Source: Pseudobutyrivibrio sp. OR37
GTDB taxonomy: Bacteria > Bacillota > Clostridia > Lachnospirales > Lachnospiraceae
Assembly (NCBI RefSeq): GCF_900113655.1
Contig: NZ_FOQF01000011.1
Coordinates: 44,635 to 108,634, forward strand
Length of the DNA stretch: 64,000 bases
Direction of reading: 5' to 3'
In this document: in pieces, positions 8,473 to 17,051 of the stretch
Layout: each line of letters opens with the position of its first letter
How positions within the stretch are numbered: the stretch's first letter is position 1
Notes under the pieces: model-generated
Seen by the model: only the letters and a program-made list of their open reading frames with translations
Told to the model about the DNA's origin: nothing
Databases searched by the model: none
Position numbers and translations under genes: made by a program

Positions 8473-9111
8473 TTACTCAATCACATCATTAAGCTCTCTT
8501 ATATCATCAACCTTTGCCACATAACCATCTACTGATTTGCCGTAGCCGTAGGCTGCCCAGATGAAATCCACACCTGCATTGTCGCAAGCATCCTTATCAC
8601 CCTGGATGTCTCCAATATATACTGGATGCTTAAGCTGATTTTTTTCAACTAAGCCCCTGATGTTATCAGCCTTGCCAAGTCCATTGTCTCCGTAGCAGAT
8701 ATAATCTGTGAAAAGATACCCTAAGCCGCTTCGCTCAAGGAAGGTTTCGATATAGCCCGACTGGCAATTGCTTACGATGTATAGCTTTGTGCGCTTACTA
8801 AGGGCTTCAAGGGTTTCCTTCAAGCCTGGATAAGAAGTATCAACTGTACTTTCAGCTAAATCCTTCATTTCGTACTCTTCACATAAATGAAGTGTAGCAT
8901 AGCGTCTATCAGCGTCTTCATCTGGTATGCAGGCATCTGCAATATCTGTCATAGTCTTGCCGAACAGCCCCTTTAGCTTATCCTCATCAAACTTAACATC
9001 ATAACCCATATCCTTACAGGCTCTCTCCCAGCTAGGCGCAAACACTGGGGTGTTATCCCAGATAGTGCCATCCATGTCAAAAATAATCCCATCTGTGTTA
9101 ATTTTCTTCAT
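8473..9111 (-). CDS. HAD-superfamily phosphatase (Gph/PGMB-like)
   Basis: Haloacid dehalogenase-type hydrolase of 212 residues. Motif I is GIIFDMDGTIWDN near residue 8 (nucleophile Asp and acid/base Asp). Motif II is the serine in LYIVSNCQSGY. A lysine stands near 156 (GLGKADN) and motif IV is YIGDIQGDKDACDNAG. A helical cap lies between motifs I and II, the subclass I architecture of phosphoglycolate phosphatases and beta-phosphoglucomutases. The substrate cannot be decided. The ATG start lies about 55 bases from the divergent ylmH-like promoter. Confidence 0.88.
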   Translation of the reverse strand: MKKINTDGIIFDMDGTIWDNTPVFAPSWERACKDMGYDVKFDEDKLKGLFGKTMTDIADACIPDEDADRRYATLHLCEEYEMKDLAESTVDTSYPGLKETLEALSKRTKLYIVSNCQSGYIETFLERSGLGYLFTDYICYGDNGLGKADNIRGLVEKNQLKHPVYIGDIQGDKDACDNAGVDFIWAAYGYGKSVDGYVAKVDDIRELNDVIE

Positions 9112-9163
9112 GTTAAAAACCTTACTTTCTAAACTAATCGATGATATTTTACCGCATTTTCAG

Positions 9164-9169
9164 TATAAT
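9164..9169 (+). promoter_or_regulatory. -10 box of the ylmH-like gene
   Basis: A perfect TATAAT lies just upstream of the YlmH-like coding region. No convincing -35 is found 16-18 bp upstream, so it is less secure than the other promoters. It matters because it overlaps an in-frame TTG that would otherwise lengthen the protein. Confidence 0.45.
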
Positions 9170-9201
9170 TGATACATATTTATCGAAGGATGGAACACAC
9201 G

Positions 9202-9969
9202 ATGACAGATGATGAACAGCTTTTATACAAACGCTTAATCGAGCTTTCAAACAGAGCTTATCAAAACAACATATATTGCTTTAGTGACTTCCTCAGCCTA
9301 AGCCAGCAGGAGGTCTTGTATCAGGCTGCAAGGGACAAGGCCTTTGCACCTATCAAATATGATTTGTCTGGTGGATATGAAAACTGTGAACGCCAGATGG
9401 CTCGCTTCGGAAGTGAAGCGGATTTCGGCTATGAAGTGGATTTTCCAATCAAATGCATCAAGGTAGAGCCACTGGCAAAGAAATTTGCAAAGGAATATAC
9501 TCACCGCGACTATCTGGGCAGCCTTATGAGTCTTGGAATAGACCGAAAGAAATTCGGAGACATATTTGTAGATGGCATGGATGCCTATATGTACGTAGAC
9601 GATTCCACTGCTGACTATCTTCTGGAAAATTTTGTATCTGTAGGCCGCAACGCTGTAAAATGCAGCTTCAGCGAGCTACCTGAATCATACAAAAAAGCAG
9701 CCCTAAAAGAAGTCACCATACAGGTAGCTTCCCCTAGGGCTGATGCAGTTATCGCAAAAGTATACAACCTAAGTCGCAAGGACACCATTCCTTACTTCAC
9801 AGAAAAGAAGGTATCTGTAAACGGGCACATAGTAGAAAACAACGACAAGCTTCTTGCTGCCGGTGACACCGTCTCCGTCCGCGGCTTTGGCAAATTCAAT
9901 CTTATAAGCGAAGGTGGCCTATCCAAAAAGGGCAAGCTCAACCTCAATGTAGAAGTATTCGGGCGCTAG
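9202..9969 (+). CDS. S4-domain RNA-binding protein, YlmH-like
   Basis: RNA-binding protein of about 255 residues. The N-terminal two thirds follow the YlmH pattern (LLYKRLIELSNRAYQNNIYCFSDFLSLSQQ near the start; LGSLMSLGIDRKKFGDIFV in the centre). The C-terminal third is an S4 domain (SVNGHIVENNDKLLAAGDTVSVRGFGKF). YlmH-family proteins bind ribosomal RNA/tRNA-like targets and rescue stalled 50S subunits; this is family knowledge. The ATG at 9202 is chosen because GAAGGA lies about 11 bases upstream and the TTG at 9169 is inside the -10 box; the ATG at 9190 is an alternative. It is not in the usual division cluster here. Confidence 0.85.
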   Translation: MTDDEQLLYKRLIELSNRAYQNNIYCFSDFLSLSQQEVLYQAARDKAFAPIKYDLSGGYENCERQMARFGSEADFGYEVDFPIKCIKVEPLAKKFAKEYTHRDYLGSLMSLGIDRKKFGDIFVDGMDAYMYVDDSTADYLLENFVSVGRNAVKCSFSELPESYKKAALKEVTIQVASPRADAVIAKVYNLSRKDTIPYFTEKKVSVNGHIVENNDKLLAAGDTVSVRGFGKFNLISEGGLSKKGKLNLNVEVFGR

Positions 9970-9990
9970 CCCCGGCCCGCCAGGGGTTAG
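9966..9990. terminator. GC-rich hairpin shared by two convergent genes
   Basis: CTAGCCCC and GGGGTTAG flank a 9-base GC-rich loop. The hairpin spans the last codons of the ylmH-like gene (plus) and the stop of nadE (minus), which are only 17 bases apart. No T-run follows on either side, so it is an atypical terminator at best. Confidence 0.45.
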
Positions 9991-10736
9991 CTACGCTTGT
10001 AGGCTGGCATAAGTTCTAGCTTGTGGAGGTTTGCCACGTGCTTGCGCTCGATAGATGCGATGATGTCGGCTGGGATGCCTTCCTTGTTGCCTGAGATATA
10101 TTCATCAAGCTGTGCGTATGTAAATCCAAGCTTGTCTTCGTCAGACATTCCTGATAGACCATCAGATGGAGTCTTGTGTACAAGGCTTTCTGGAAGGCCT
10201 AGGTATTCGCCAATCTGAAGAACCTCATGTACTGTGAAGTCCTGAAGAAGTGATACGTCACCTGCTGCATCACCGTTTTTTGTTGAGTAGCCTACGTAAT
10301 CCTCAGATGCGTTGCATGTATTTACTACGAAGGATGTTACGCCCTGACCCTGTGCTGCTGCATATAGTGTAGACATACGAAGACGTGGAGCAAGATTTAT
10401 CTTTAAGTCCTTTGTTACTTCGAAGGTGGTAGCCTTTTCAAATGTAGAAATGGCTGCATTGTAATAGTCTGTGATAGGTATGATTTCGTATGTGAGTCCT
10501 AAGTGGTCAGCTAAAAGCTTAGCATCGTCTAAATCGCTCATTTCACCGTTTGGCATGATGATAGCTCTGATACGCTCAGTACCAATTGCTTCCTTTAAAA
10601 CTGCTGCAGTAACAGATGAATCCTTACCACCAGAAATACCTATAATCGCTCTTGAATCTGTTCCAAATTTGTTGAACCACTCTCTAGTGTATTCAATTAA
10701 TTGCTTTGTCTGCTTTTCAACATTAAACTCTCTCAT
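9987..10736 (-). CDS. nadE: Ammonia-dependent NAD synthetase
   Basis: Converts nicotinate adenine dinucleotide, ATP and ammonia to NAD, the last step of NAD synthesis. Length is 249 residues with no glutaminase domain, so it is the ammonia-using form. The ATP pyrophosphatase P-loop is IGISGGKDSS near residue 33. Other NadE blocks are NTCNASEDYVGYSTKNGDAAGD and KTPSDGLSGMSDEDKLG. The ATG follows an AGAAGGACT ribosome site. It complements the nadAB genes about 8 kb away but is transcribed separately, in front of the O-acylation cluster end. Confidence 0.94.
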   Translation of the reverse strand: MREFNVEKQTKQLIEYTREWFNKFGTDSRAIIGISGGKDSSVTAAVLKEAIGTERIRAIIMPNGEMSDLDDAKLLADHLGLTYEIIPITDYYNAAISTFEKATTFEVTKDLKINLAPRLRMSTLYAAAQGQGVTSFVVNTCNASEDYVGYSTKNGDAAGDVSLLQDFTVHEVLQIGEYLGLPESLVHKTPSDGLSGMSDEDKLGFTYAQLDEYISGNKEGIPADIIASIERKHVANLHKLELMPAYKRS

Positions 10737-10772
10737 TTTTAGTCCTTCTTTCTTACTATAAAGATTTATATG

Positions 10773-11831
10773 TTACAGTGCTGCAATCAGACGCTGTGCT
10801 ATAGCTGCAAATCCTGCATCATTTGGATGTCCCGCAAGGAAAGAGCCTATCGTATATACGGTACCATCCGCTGCGGTGTACTGATCCCCTGCATGAAGCA
10901 TATATTCAGACTCTCCCTGAATACCCGCAAGGCTCACGTAAGTGCATCCCATCTCTGATGCTACAGCTTTTTTTGTTTTGATTATGCTATCATATTTCCA
11001 AAAATTATCAAGCATTACTATTCTGGCATTTGGATTATATGCTTTAATGTATTTAATCATGTCAGTCAAATCTTCCTTGAAGTGGTCCTCATGGCCTTTG
11101 ACATTTTCACCTAGCTCTATAACTATTGTTTTGTATTGGTATTTGCTGATGTACTGGTCTAAATCATCCACTTCATAGTTTCGTGTGCTGGAGAATTCCC
11201 AGCTGCGCAGTGACATGTAATCAAATTTATCATAGCCCTTTGCCGCTACTGTCTGATGTACATAATCGTTTTCTGCCGAAGTGGCACCGCATCCCCAGTA
11301 GGCGCCCCACCAATCTGCTGTAGGTGGATATAATGTTATGGAATTTCCTATAAAAAGTATGTCCTTTGTGGCAGATGGTATGCTGCCCACACTTGGCAAT
11401 GGGATATCAATGTATTCCTCTGATACATCATTTGGAGAGATGTAACCATAATCACCATTTATTTTCATCTTGTAGTAATCTGTTTCGTTACACTGAGCTA
11501 CAATCGCCACCTTTTGGTCTACTGTAAGGGTTCCTAAAATCTCCGCTGAATCATAAGGATTCTCCCTGACTATAGCTTTAGATACGGCATAGAAATTTGC
11601 TTCCATATCTGTGAAGGTGTACTCATCTGCCTTGCCTTCCTCTGCAAGCTCTTTGGCCTCTTGCTCGGCCTCCTCCTCTTCTACCATAAGGCGCTCCTGT
11701 TCCGCCTCTATTCTTGCCTCTTCAGCCCGCTTTGCAGCCTCTTTTTTATTCTGCTGCACCACCGTTAGGCCAAATGCTATTATAAGTAGTACTAAGGATA
11801 TCCAAAGTGTAATAACTATTTTCTTCTTCAA
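10773..11831 (-). CDS. Membrane-anchored SH3b-SGNH hydrolase/acyltransferase-like protein
   Basis: Protein of 352 residues in three parts. An N-terminal membrane helix (about 4-24) is followed by a highly charged Glu/Ala-rich coiled coil (about 28-66). A bacterial SH3-like domain (about 78-140) comes next, then a SGNH/GDSL domain (about 155-352) with the nucleophile motif DILFIGNSIT (Ser164) and the block V motif GHPNDAGF (about 334-341). SGNH domains in such settings are esterases or acetyl transferases for wall polymers. The start is TTG at 11829-11831, supported by GGAG 8 bases upstream. It is the last gene of the O-acylation cluster. Confidence 0.8.
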   Translation of the reverse strand: MKKKIVITLWISLVLLIIAFGLTVVQQNKKEAAKRAEEARIEAEQERLMVEEEEAEQEAKELAEEGKADEYTFTDMEANFYAVSKAIVRENPYDSAEILGTLTVDQKVAIVAQCNETDYYKMKINGDYGYISPNDVSEEYIDIPLPSVGSIPSATKDILFIGNSITLYPPTADWWGAYWGCGATSAENDYVHQTVAAKGYDKFDYMSLRSWEFSSTRNYEVDDLDQYISKYQYKTIVIELGENVKGHEDHFKEDLTDMIKYIKAYNPNARIVMLDNFWKYDSIIKTKKAVASEMGCTYVSLAGIQGESEYMLHAGDQYTAADGTVYTIGSFLAGHPNDAGFAAIAQRLIAAL

Positions 11832-11860
11832 GACATCTACTCCAATCTTTTGATTTATAT

Positions 11861-13129
11861 CTATTCTGATAATGTATTTATCACCCGCTGTACGCAGTCA
11901 AAGGCTTCATAATCAAAACGTTCAACTGCTTCTATCACTATGATATCAGCCGCTTTAATATCATCCTTTGCATCACTCATATAGTCCCTATGGATGAAGC
12001 TACATTTTGTGAAATCCTTTGACAGATACGGCATCATGCCCTCTCTGTAACTATCGCCTAGAAGACACAGCTTTTTGTCTATCGGACCATCGGATGTAGT
12101 CCTGTTTATCATCGAGTGAATGTTTAAACCATTGACCGTTATATCAGGCTTATAATCTACAGTCATTTCATAATCATCATAAGTAATATCAGACTCTGGC
12201 ACGCCCATGTATTCAAACAAATCATATCTCTCCGCAGGCTGAGGACCTGTGATATATACGCTAGGGTCTTCATATCCTATACCCATTTTTTCATAAAGAG
12301 TATTAACACCAAACAATGCCCCCAAATGATTCCAGTGACTATCATATTTGTAGTAAACAGGATATCTACCAGTTGCCGTCATTTCCTCCCCCAGAGGATA
12401 TATAAAGGGAACATCGCAATTCGTATTTACGTATTCATATAGCTGCTGAATTCTCTTCCAATCACTTACAATATCTACTGTAGGCATGTACTTGTAATAA
12501 ACAGAGGATTTGTTTGGCGGGATGATTACATACAATTCCTTTCCTCTAGCATCACATAATGCCTTCAATTCCTTCAGCTTATTAACGTAGACTTGCTTTT
12601 CCTCCTCGGAAAGGATGTTTGTACCCTGGTAGCATTCAAATTCATTTTCGCCATATAGGAACAACCAACCATCCCTGCCGATAATTACATCGTTATTAAC
12701 ATTTAAAGGGAAGAATTGTTCATAAGGGGAGATTTCCTGTGGTTCCTCCACCTCATCCACCTGAGGCTCATCGGTATGCTCATCTACTACCACCGGTTCT
12801 TCTACAGGTTTGTATAGCTTTGAGCCGATTGCAGTTTCTATCCACTGATATTTCGATTCAATAGCCCCGTTCAAGCCCTTGTACCAGGCTATGAAGGTGT
12901 ATCTGAAGGGAATTCTGTCATCCACATAATTGGAAATACTCTCACCAGTATTCAAAAGATTCCCCCATTCAATTTCCGCCATCTTACGCTTTTCCGTTTC
13001 CACCACCGAAAGCTTTTCATAGGTAGATTTGCTCACAACCCGCACTGTCCCACCTGCTATCCATGGAAATACCAGTATAGCTAGAAATATCAATATGAAG
13101 ATTTTATTTTTCAGTCCTGTAAAATTCAT
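11861..13129 (-). CDS. DHHW/AlgJ-AlgX-like membrane-anchored SGNH protein
   Basis: Protein of 422 residues with an N-terminal membrane anchor (about 8-27), an acidic proline-rich linker (about 108-135), then a domain like alginate O-acetylation proteins AlgJ/AlgX and the Firmicute DHHW proteins. Visible landmarks are GRDGWLFLYGENEFECY (about 151-167), YKYDSHWNHLGA (DSHWN at 263-267) and a GDS motif (358-360), matching the SGNH-like catalytic triad of this family. Such proteins work with an MBOAT partner to acetylate extracytoplasmic polymers, and the MBOAT gene is 20 bases upstream. A typical partner pair, with polymer unknown. Confidence 0.85.
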   Translation of the reverse strand: MNFTGLKNKIFILIFLAILVFPWIAGGTVRVVSKSTYEKLSVVETEKRKMAEIEWGNLLNTGESISNYVDDRIPFRYTFIAWYKGLNGAIESKYQWIETAIGSKLYKPVEEPVVVDEHTDEPQVDEVEEPQEISPYEQFFPLNVNNDVIIGRDGWLFLYGENEFECYQGTNILSEEEKQVYVNKLKELKALCDARGKELYVIIPPNKSSVYYKYMPTVDIVSDWKRIQQLYEYVNTNCDVPFIYPLGEEMTATGRYPVYYKYDSHWNHLGALFGVNTLYEKMGIGYEDPSVYITGPQPAERYDLFEYMGVPESDITYDDYEMTVDYKPDITVNGLNIHSMINRTTSDGPIDKKLCLLGDSYREGMMPYLSKDFTKCSFIHRDYMSDAKDDIKAADIIVIEAVERFDYEAFDCVQRVINTLSE

Positions 13130-13149
13130 ATAGTACCACCTGGTTTTTC

Positions 13150-14616
13150 TTAGAATTGATAGTAAATAAATGGGTTGTAGGTTCCATTTACCATAAGCAA
13201 CAAGCTAATCAGAAGTAACGCGAGACACACAACCATATTTCCCTTCACTGCTTTTACACTCATGTGGGACTGGATAAATCCGCCAAATAGCGCACCGCAG
13301 ATAATGGTAATTACACTCATTCCTGACAGATAGGTAAACAGATTTAATATTCTGATTCCACCTGCAAACATTCTTGATAAGTACAAGCCAGCCTCAATTA
13401 TATTTTCTGCCCTAAACACTACCCAAAGGAAATTTACCACAAGGAAGGTGAGCAGACGATTGAAAAACTTTATAGGATTCTTTTTCAATAATTTGCCAAA
13501 CCACACTCTTTCAAATATCAGTAATAGACCATACACAAGTCCCCACACAAGGAAGGTCCAGTTGGCTCCATGCCATATTCCTGTAAGCAGAAATACGATG
13601 AAAATATTTGCGCAAGTCTTCTTTAGGCTGCATCTGCTGCCGCCCAATGGAATGTAGACATAATCTCTAAACCATGTAGATAAAGATATGTGCCATCTGC
13701 GCCAGAAATCCTGAATTGATTCTGCCCTATATGGATGATTGAAGTTTTCCTTAAATTCAAATCCAAACATCTTTCCAAGGCCTATGGCCATATCTGAATA
13801 TCCGCTGAAATCATAATAAATCTGGAAGGTGTAGCATATACTTCCAAGCCATGCCACTGTGGCATCAAGACTTCCAATATCGGTAGCCCATATTTTATCT
13901 GCCACCTGCGCTAACGTATTTGCAATAATCACTTTTTTGCCAAGTCCGAAGCAAAATCTCTTTATACCCTCAGCAAACTCATAGCTTCCTGAAACCCTAT
14001 CCGTAAGCTGAGTGGAAATGTCCTTGTAATGTACAATAGGACCTGCTATCAGCTGTGGGAAGCAGGCTATATAAAGGGCGAAATATAAAAGATTAGGCTG
14101 CAATTCGGCCTGCTCATTATATATATCAATCACGTAAGAAAGGGCCTGGAAGGTAAAGAAGGAAATACCTACAGGTAGCACTATTTCTGCCAAGCCTAGA
14201 TAGCCTGTACCCGTTCCAGTAAATATACCATGCATTCTTTCCGCAAATTTTAAATCTCCGCCAAAGAATATATTTTCAATTGTAGCTATAAACAGATTGA
14301 AATATTTGAAGAAGAAAAGAAGCCCTAAGTCAGACACAATTGCAAAAAGCAATCCAAGCTTTCTGATGTGATCATCATGTCTTTTCTTAGTGCACAAAAA
14401 TCCTGCCCCCCAGTTGATTAGAATTACAAGGGAAATCAGGATTAGATACTTCACCCCTCCGAAGGCATAAAACAGAAGGGAAAAGCCAAGCAATATGTAA
14501 TTAGATATTAATATCCTCTTGTCAAACCCTCCACCTATCAGCCTTGGAAGGCCATAGTAGGCCAACAGGCAGATAGGCAGGAATATTGTACAAAATAATA
14601 GTGAGCTGAAAACCAA
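13150..14616 (-). CDS. MBOAT-family O-acyltransferase (AlgI/DltB/PatA-like)
   Basis: Polytopic membrane protein of 488 residues that would pass acyl groups from the cytoplasm to outside acceptors. The family signatures are QDFWRRWHISLSTWFRDYVY (about 302-321) and LTGIWHGANWTFLVWG (346-359), where H349 corresponds to the catalytic histidine. About a dozen hydrophobic helices are present. The start is a TTG one base after the acyltransferase stop, with GGGAG suitably spaced, so translation is coupled to the upstream gene. With the downstream DHHW protein this is the standard MBOAT/SGNH acetylation pair. Confidence 0.92.
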   Translation of the reverse strand: MVFSSLLFCTIFLPICLLAYYGLPRLIGGGFDKRILISNYILLGFSLLFYAFGGVKYLILISLVILINWGAGFLCTKKRHDDHIRKLGLLFAIVSDLGLLFFFKYFNLFIATIENIFFGGDLKFAERMHGIFTGTGTGYLGLAEIVLPVGISFFTFQALSYVIDIYNEQAELQPNLLYFALYIACFPQLIAGPIVHYKDISTQLTDRVSGSYEFAEGIKRFCFGLGKKVIIANTLAQVADKIWATDIGSLDATVAWLGSICYTFQIYYDFSGYSDMAIGLGKMFGFEFKENFNHPYRAESIQDFWRRWHISLSTWFRDYVYIPLGGSRCSLKKTCANIFIVFLLTGIWHGANWTFLVWGLVYGLLLIFERVWFGKLLKKNPIKFFNRLLTFLVVNFLWVVFRAENIIEAGLYLSRMFAGGIRILNLFTYLSGMSVITIICGALFGGFIQSHMSVKAVKGNMVVCLALLLISLLLMVNGTYNPFIYYQF

Positions 14617-14617
14617 G

Positions 14618-15721
14618 TTACTCTCCCTCTCCTTTAATCATCAGCTTGGTGAAAGGTTTTGTTTTATTAAAGAAGGTTACCACCACATCACATAAATATG
14701 CCCCGATGAAGGTAGTGATAACGCAAAGCACTGCCTTTACTGGAAAGCTTACCGTTGGAAGCAGTGACTGAATCAATCTAATGCTATAGAACTGATTTAA
14801 ATAAATAAGCAGACTCATTTTTCCGCACCATGCAAACACTGGCTTATCAAAGATTTCGTGACATGGATTCACATTTGAGAATGTGAGCATCAATCCAGCG
14901 CACATGATAAATAGTGTAGCGAAGCTGTACTTTGGATCAATACCGGTGACTGCATATCCAAACACCAGTAGATAGCAAGCCAGCTCTACAAAAGCAAGAA
15001 TCCTCTTTCCTGCCACTGTAAAATTAATCTTATTCAACTGTCTTGTAAAGCTATAAGAGCTGCAACCAAGTGCCATCTCTCCAAGGCCTCGTAAGAAGCA
15101 TTTGTAAAAATGACCAGTCCAACCATCGATGCCCGCAAGGCTATGATATTCATGAGACATATAGCCCAATACGAAAAGTGCAATCAGCGGGCATGCAATC
15201 TTTACAAAAACATCATAATGCTTTCTTAGGAAGTACCAGAAAATAAATGTGACAACAAGCCATACATCCAAATACCATGTAAGCTTGTTTACCCAAGAGC
15301 TATCGAATCCGAAAATCTGGACAAAGAAAAGTGATGCCCATGAATCAACGGCGTAAGCGATTCTAGCCTTTGCAGTGTGATGCAAAAAATATCCATTCAC
15401 AATGATGGTAAGTATGATTGCAAATAGATGATATGGGAAAACGTTCTTAATCTTTTTCCACATCATACCAGCCGTTTCAGTGCCTATAAACTCTGAACGC
15501 TTAGCGCTTTTGGCAAAGGCGCTGGCAGCCAGCAGGTAGCCTGAAACGAGGAAGAAGAACTCCACTCCAATATATCCGTGATTAAAGAAATATATTCCCT
15601 TTATTCCTATACTGATATTTCCATTTACAGCAAAACGCTTATGTATATGGAAAAACAAAATCCCCAAGGCAAAAATGAAACGTAAAAACTCCACTCGTCC
15701 GTTTTTTGCTTGTTTACTCAT
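14618..15721 (-). CDS. Membrane acyltransferase, acyltransferase-3 family
   Basis: Protein of 367 residues with the signature GRVEFLRFIFALGILFFHIH near the N-terminus and GYIGVEFFFLVSGYLLA in helix 2, then about eight more membrane helices. It is the third acyltransferase-3 protein in the window. It stands directly before the MBOAT gene with a one-base gap, so it is very probably part of the same polymer-modification pathway. It could acylate the same polymer at another position or a lipid-linked precursor; the sequence does not decide. Confidence 0.85.
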   Translation of the reverse strand: MSKQAKNGRVEFLRFIFALGILFFHIHKRFAVNGNISIGIKGIYFFNHGYIGVEFFFLVSGYLLAASAFAKSAKRSEFIGTETAGMMWKKIKNVFPYHLFAIILTIIVNGYFLHHTAKARIAYAVDSWASLFFVQIFGFDSSWVNKLTWYLDVWLVVTFIFWYFLRKHYDVFVKIACPLIALFVLGYMSHEYHSLAGIDGWTGHFYKCFLRGLGEMALGCSSYSFTRQLNKINFTVAGKRILAFVELACYLLVFGYAVTGIDPKYSFATLFIMCAGLMLTFSNVNPCHEIFDKPVFAWCGKMSLLIYLNQFYSIRLIQSLLPTVSFPVKAVLCVITTFIGAYLCDVVVTFFNKTKPFTKLMIKGEGE

Positions 15722-15724
15722 TTA

Positions 15725-16105
15725 TTAAAAATCTCCTCCGTGGAAATCATCATCCACATCATCTACCATGTTTTCTCTTGTGTATACTCTCTTGGCCTCG
15801 CGCTGCTGCTCAACCTGTACTGAAAGCATCTCCTTAACATTTGCAGAATTCTTGATGTTCTTAATCTCAAAGTTTCCAAGGCTCTTATCAGATGAACTAA
15901 CAATAATTGAGCCCACGCCAAAGATTCTCTGGCCTAAGCTTCTCTTAAGCTTTAAATCCAATATTCTATAAAGTCGAACCTCGTCCTGAGAAAGGTTAAG
16001 CAAACCTGTCTCCACAAAAAGTCTGTCCTCGCTCATGCTATATTTAGTAAAGCTGATTGGAAGACCGAAATATCTTTTTCTATCATGCCATAAAATATTA
16101 GCCAT
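15725..16105 (-). CDS. Small PH-domain (bPH2/YdbT-like) protein
   Basis: Protein of 126 residues matching the small bacterial PH-like domains (RYFGLPISFTKYSMSEDRLFVETGLLNLSQDEVRLYRILDLKLKRS). A typical RIFGVGSIIVSSSDKS segment follows, then a charged tail rich in Asp at the C-terminus. No membrane helix is present, unlike membrane-bound YdbT proteins, so it is cytosolic. The ATG lies behind AGGAGGATACT. It begins the O-acylation run, with 3 bases between its stop and the acyltransferase start. Function in the cluster is unknown. Confidence 0.78.
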   Translation of the reverse strand: MANILWHDRKRYFGLPISFTKYSMSEDRLFVETGLLNLSQDEVRLYRILDLKLKRSLGQRIFGVGSIIVSSSDKSLGNFEIKNIKNSANVKEMLSVQVEQQREAKRVYTRENMVDDVDDDFHGGDF

Positions 16106-16163
16106 AGTATCCTCCTATTTTTACAGATATAAATATTATAACCAATTCCTAAAATAAAAGAAA

Positions 16164-16183
16164 CCAGGGATAAATCTCCCTGG
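16164..16183 (-). terminator. Rho-independent terminator after the CPBP gene
   Basis: Arms CCAGGGA and TCCCTGG around a 6-base loop. Read from the minus strand it is followed by TTTCTTTTATTTT, so it ends the GntR-ABC-CPBP operon before the PH-domain gene. Confidence 0.8.
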
Positions 16184-16194
16184 CTTACGATTAA

Positions 16195-17031
16195 TTATTT
16201 AGTTTCTAGATTTCCTTCACGCTTTGCAATAGCTCGGATGACTAAGCGCACAAGGAAGAATGATGGTATTGAAAGGATTGCAAGCACTATAGCTGTTGTA
16301 GGAAGAGTTGAACTGGTAGCACGGCTTTGCTCTGCAACCTCGGCAAAATCCATTCCAGCTGCTTCCATTGCAGCATTCATTAAGAAAAGCATACACATAT
16401 TTAATCCGTTAAATACCATATGCATTTCGATAGATGTAAATATGCTTCCGCTGGCTCTGTTTACAAAGGCGAAAATGATACCAAGTACTGTTGCATAGCA
16501 GAACTGGTTCAGATTTAAATGAATAATGCCAAACATTATGCCTGATATAATGGCTGCTACTGCAAATGGGAACACCTTCTTTAATCGGTTAGTAAAGAAG
16601 CCTCTGCATACTATTTCTTCTGTGATTGGTGCACTTATTACTGTTGCAAGAAGTGTAAGTCCAACTGATTCTGTTGCAAACTGATTCACTGACTGTACCA
16701 TTACATTTGGAACAAAAAACTGAGATACAACATTTGCAAGCATTACCATTGGCTGAGCAACAATTACAAGTAATATTGTAAAGAAGAATGTGCTAACCTT
16801 TATCTTCTTGAATTCAAATGCTTCTACTATGGCATCGCCCTTTTTGAGAGTGTAAGCAAATACTGGTATCAGCAAACAGATATCAAGTATAAATACGTGA
16901 AGATATGTTGGGATTACTATACCTGCATTTTCCAATCGTCCAAATATAAACCCTAACAATAATTCGATTGCTACTTCCACCAAAAATAAAATCAATAGCT
17001 TGGCTGTTTCTAATTTGTTTTCATTTGTCAT
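16195..17031 (-). CDS. CPBP-family intramembrane metalloprotease
   Basis: Polytopic membrane protein of 278 residues of the CPBP (Abi/CAAX protease-like) family. The catalytic blocks are APITEEIVCRGFFTNRL (EExxxR, about 146-153) and FGIIHLNLNQF (HxxxN) with a third helix near 200-220. Family members are metal-dependent intramembrane proteases, or in some cases serve in bacteriocin self-immunity. It is the last gene of a GntR-ABC operon, so it may process or be controlled with the envelope response of that system. Substrate unknown. Confidence 0.88.
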   Translation of the reverse strand: MTNENKLETAKLLILFLVEVAIELLLGFIFGRLENAGIVIPTYLHVFILDICLLIPVFAYTLKKGDAIVEAFEFKKIKVSTFFFTILLVIVAQPMVMLANVVSQFFVPNVMVQSVNQFATESVGLTLLATVISAPITEEIVCRGFFTNRLKKVFPFAVAAIISGIMFGIIHLNLNQFCYATVLGIIFAFVNRASGSIFTSIEMHMVFNGLNMCMLFLMNAAMEAAGMDFAEVAEQSRATSSTLPTTAIVLAILSIPSFFLVRLVIRAIAKREGNLETK

Positions 17032-17051
17032 AATATTTTCCCCTTTTCTTA

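Noticed and set aside
9169..9201. TTG start for the ylmH-like gene
   Set aside because: The TTG overlaps the last base of a TATAAT -10 box, so it would lie at or before the start of transcription.
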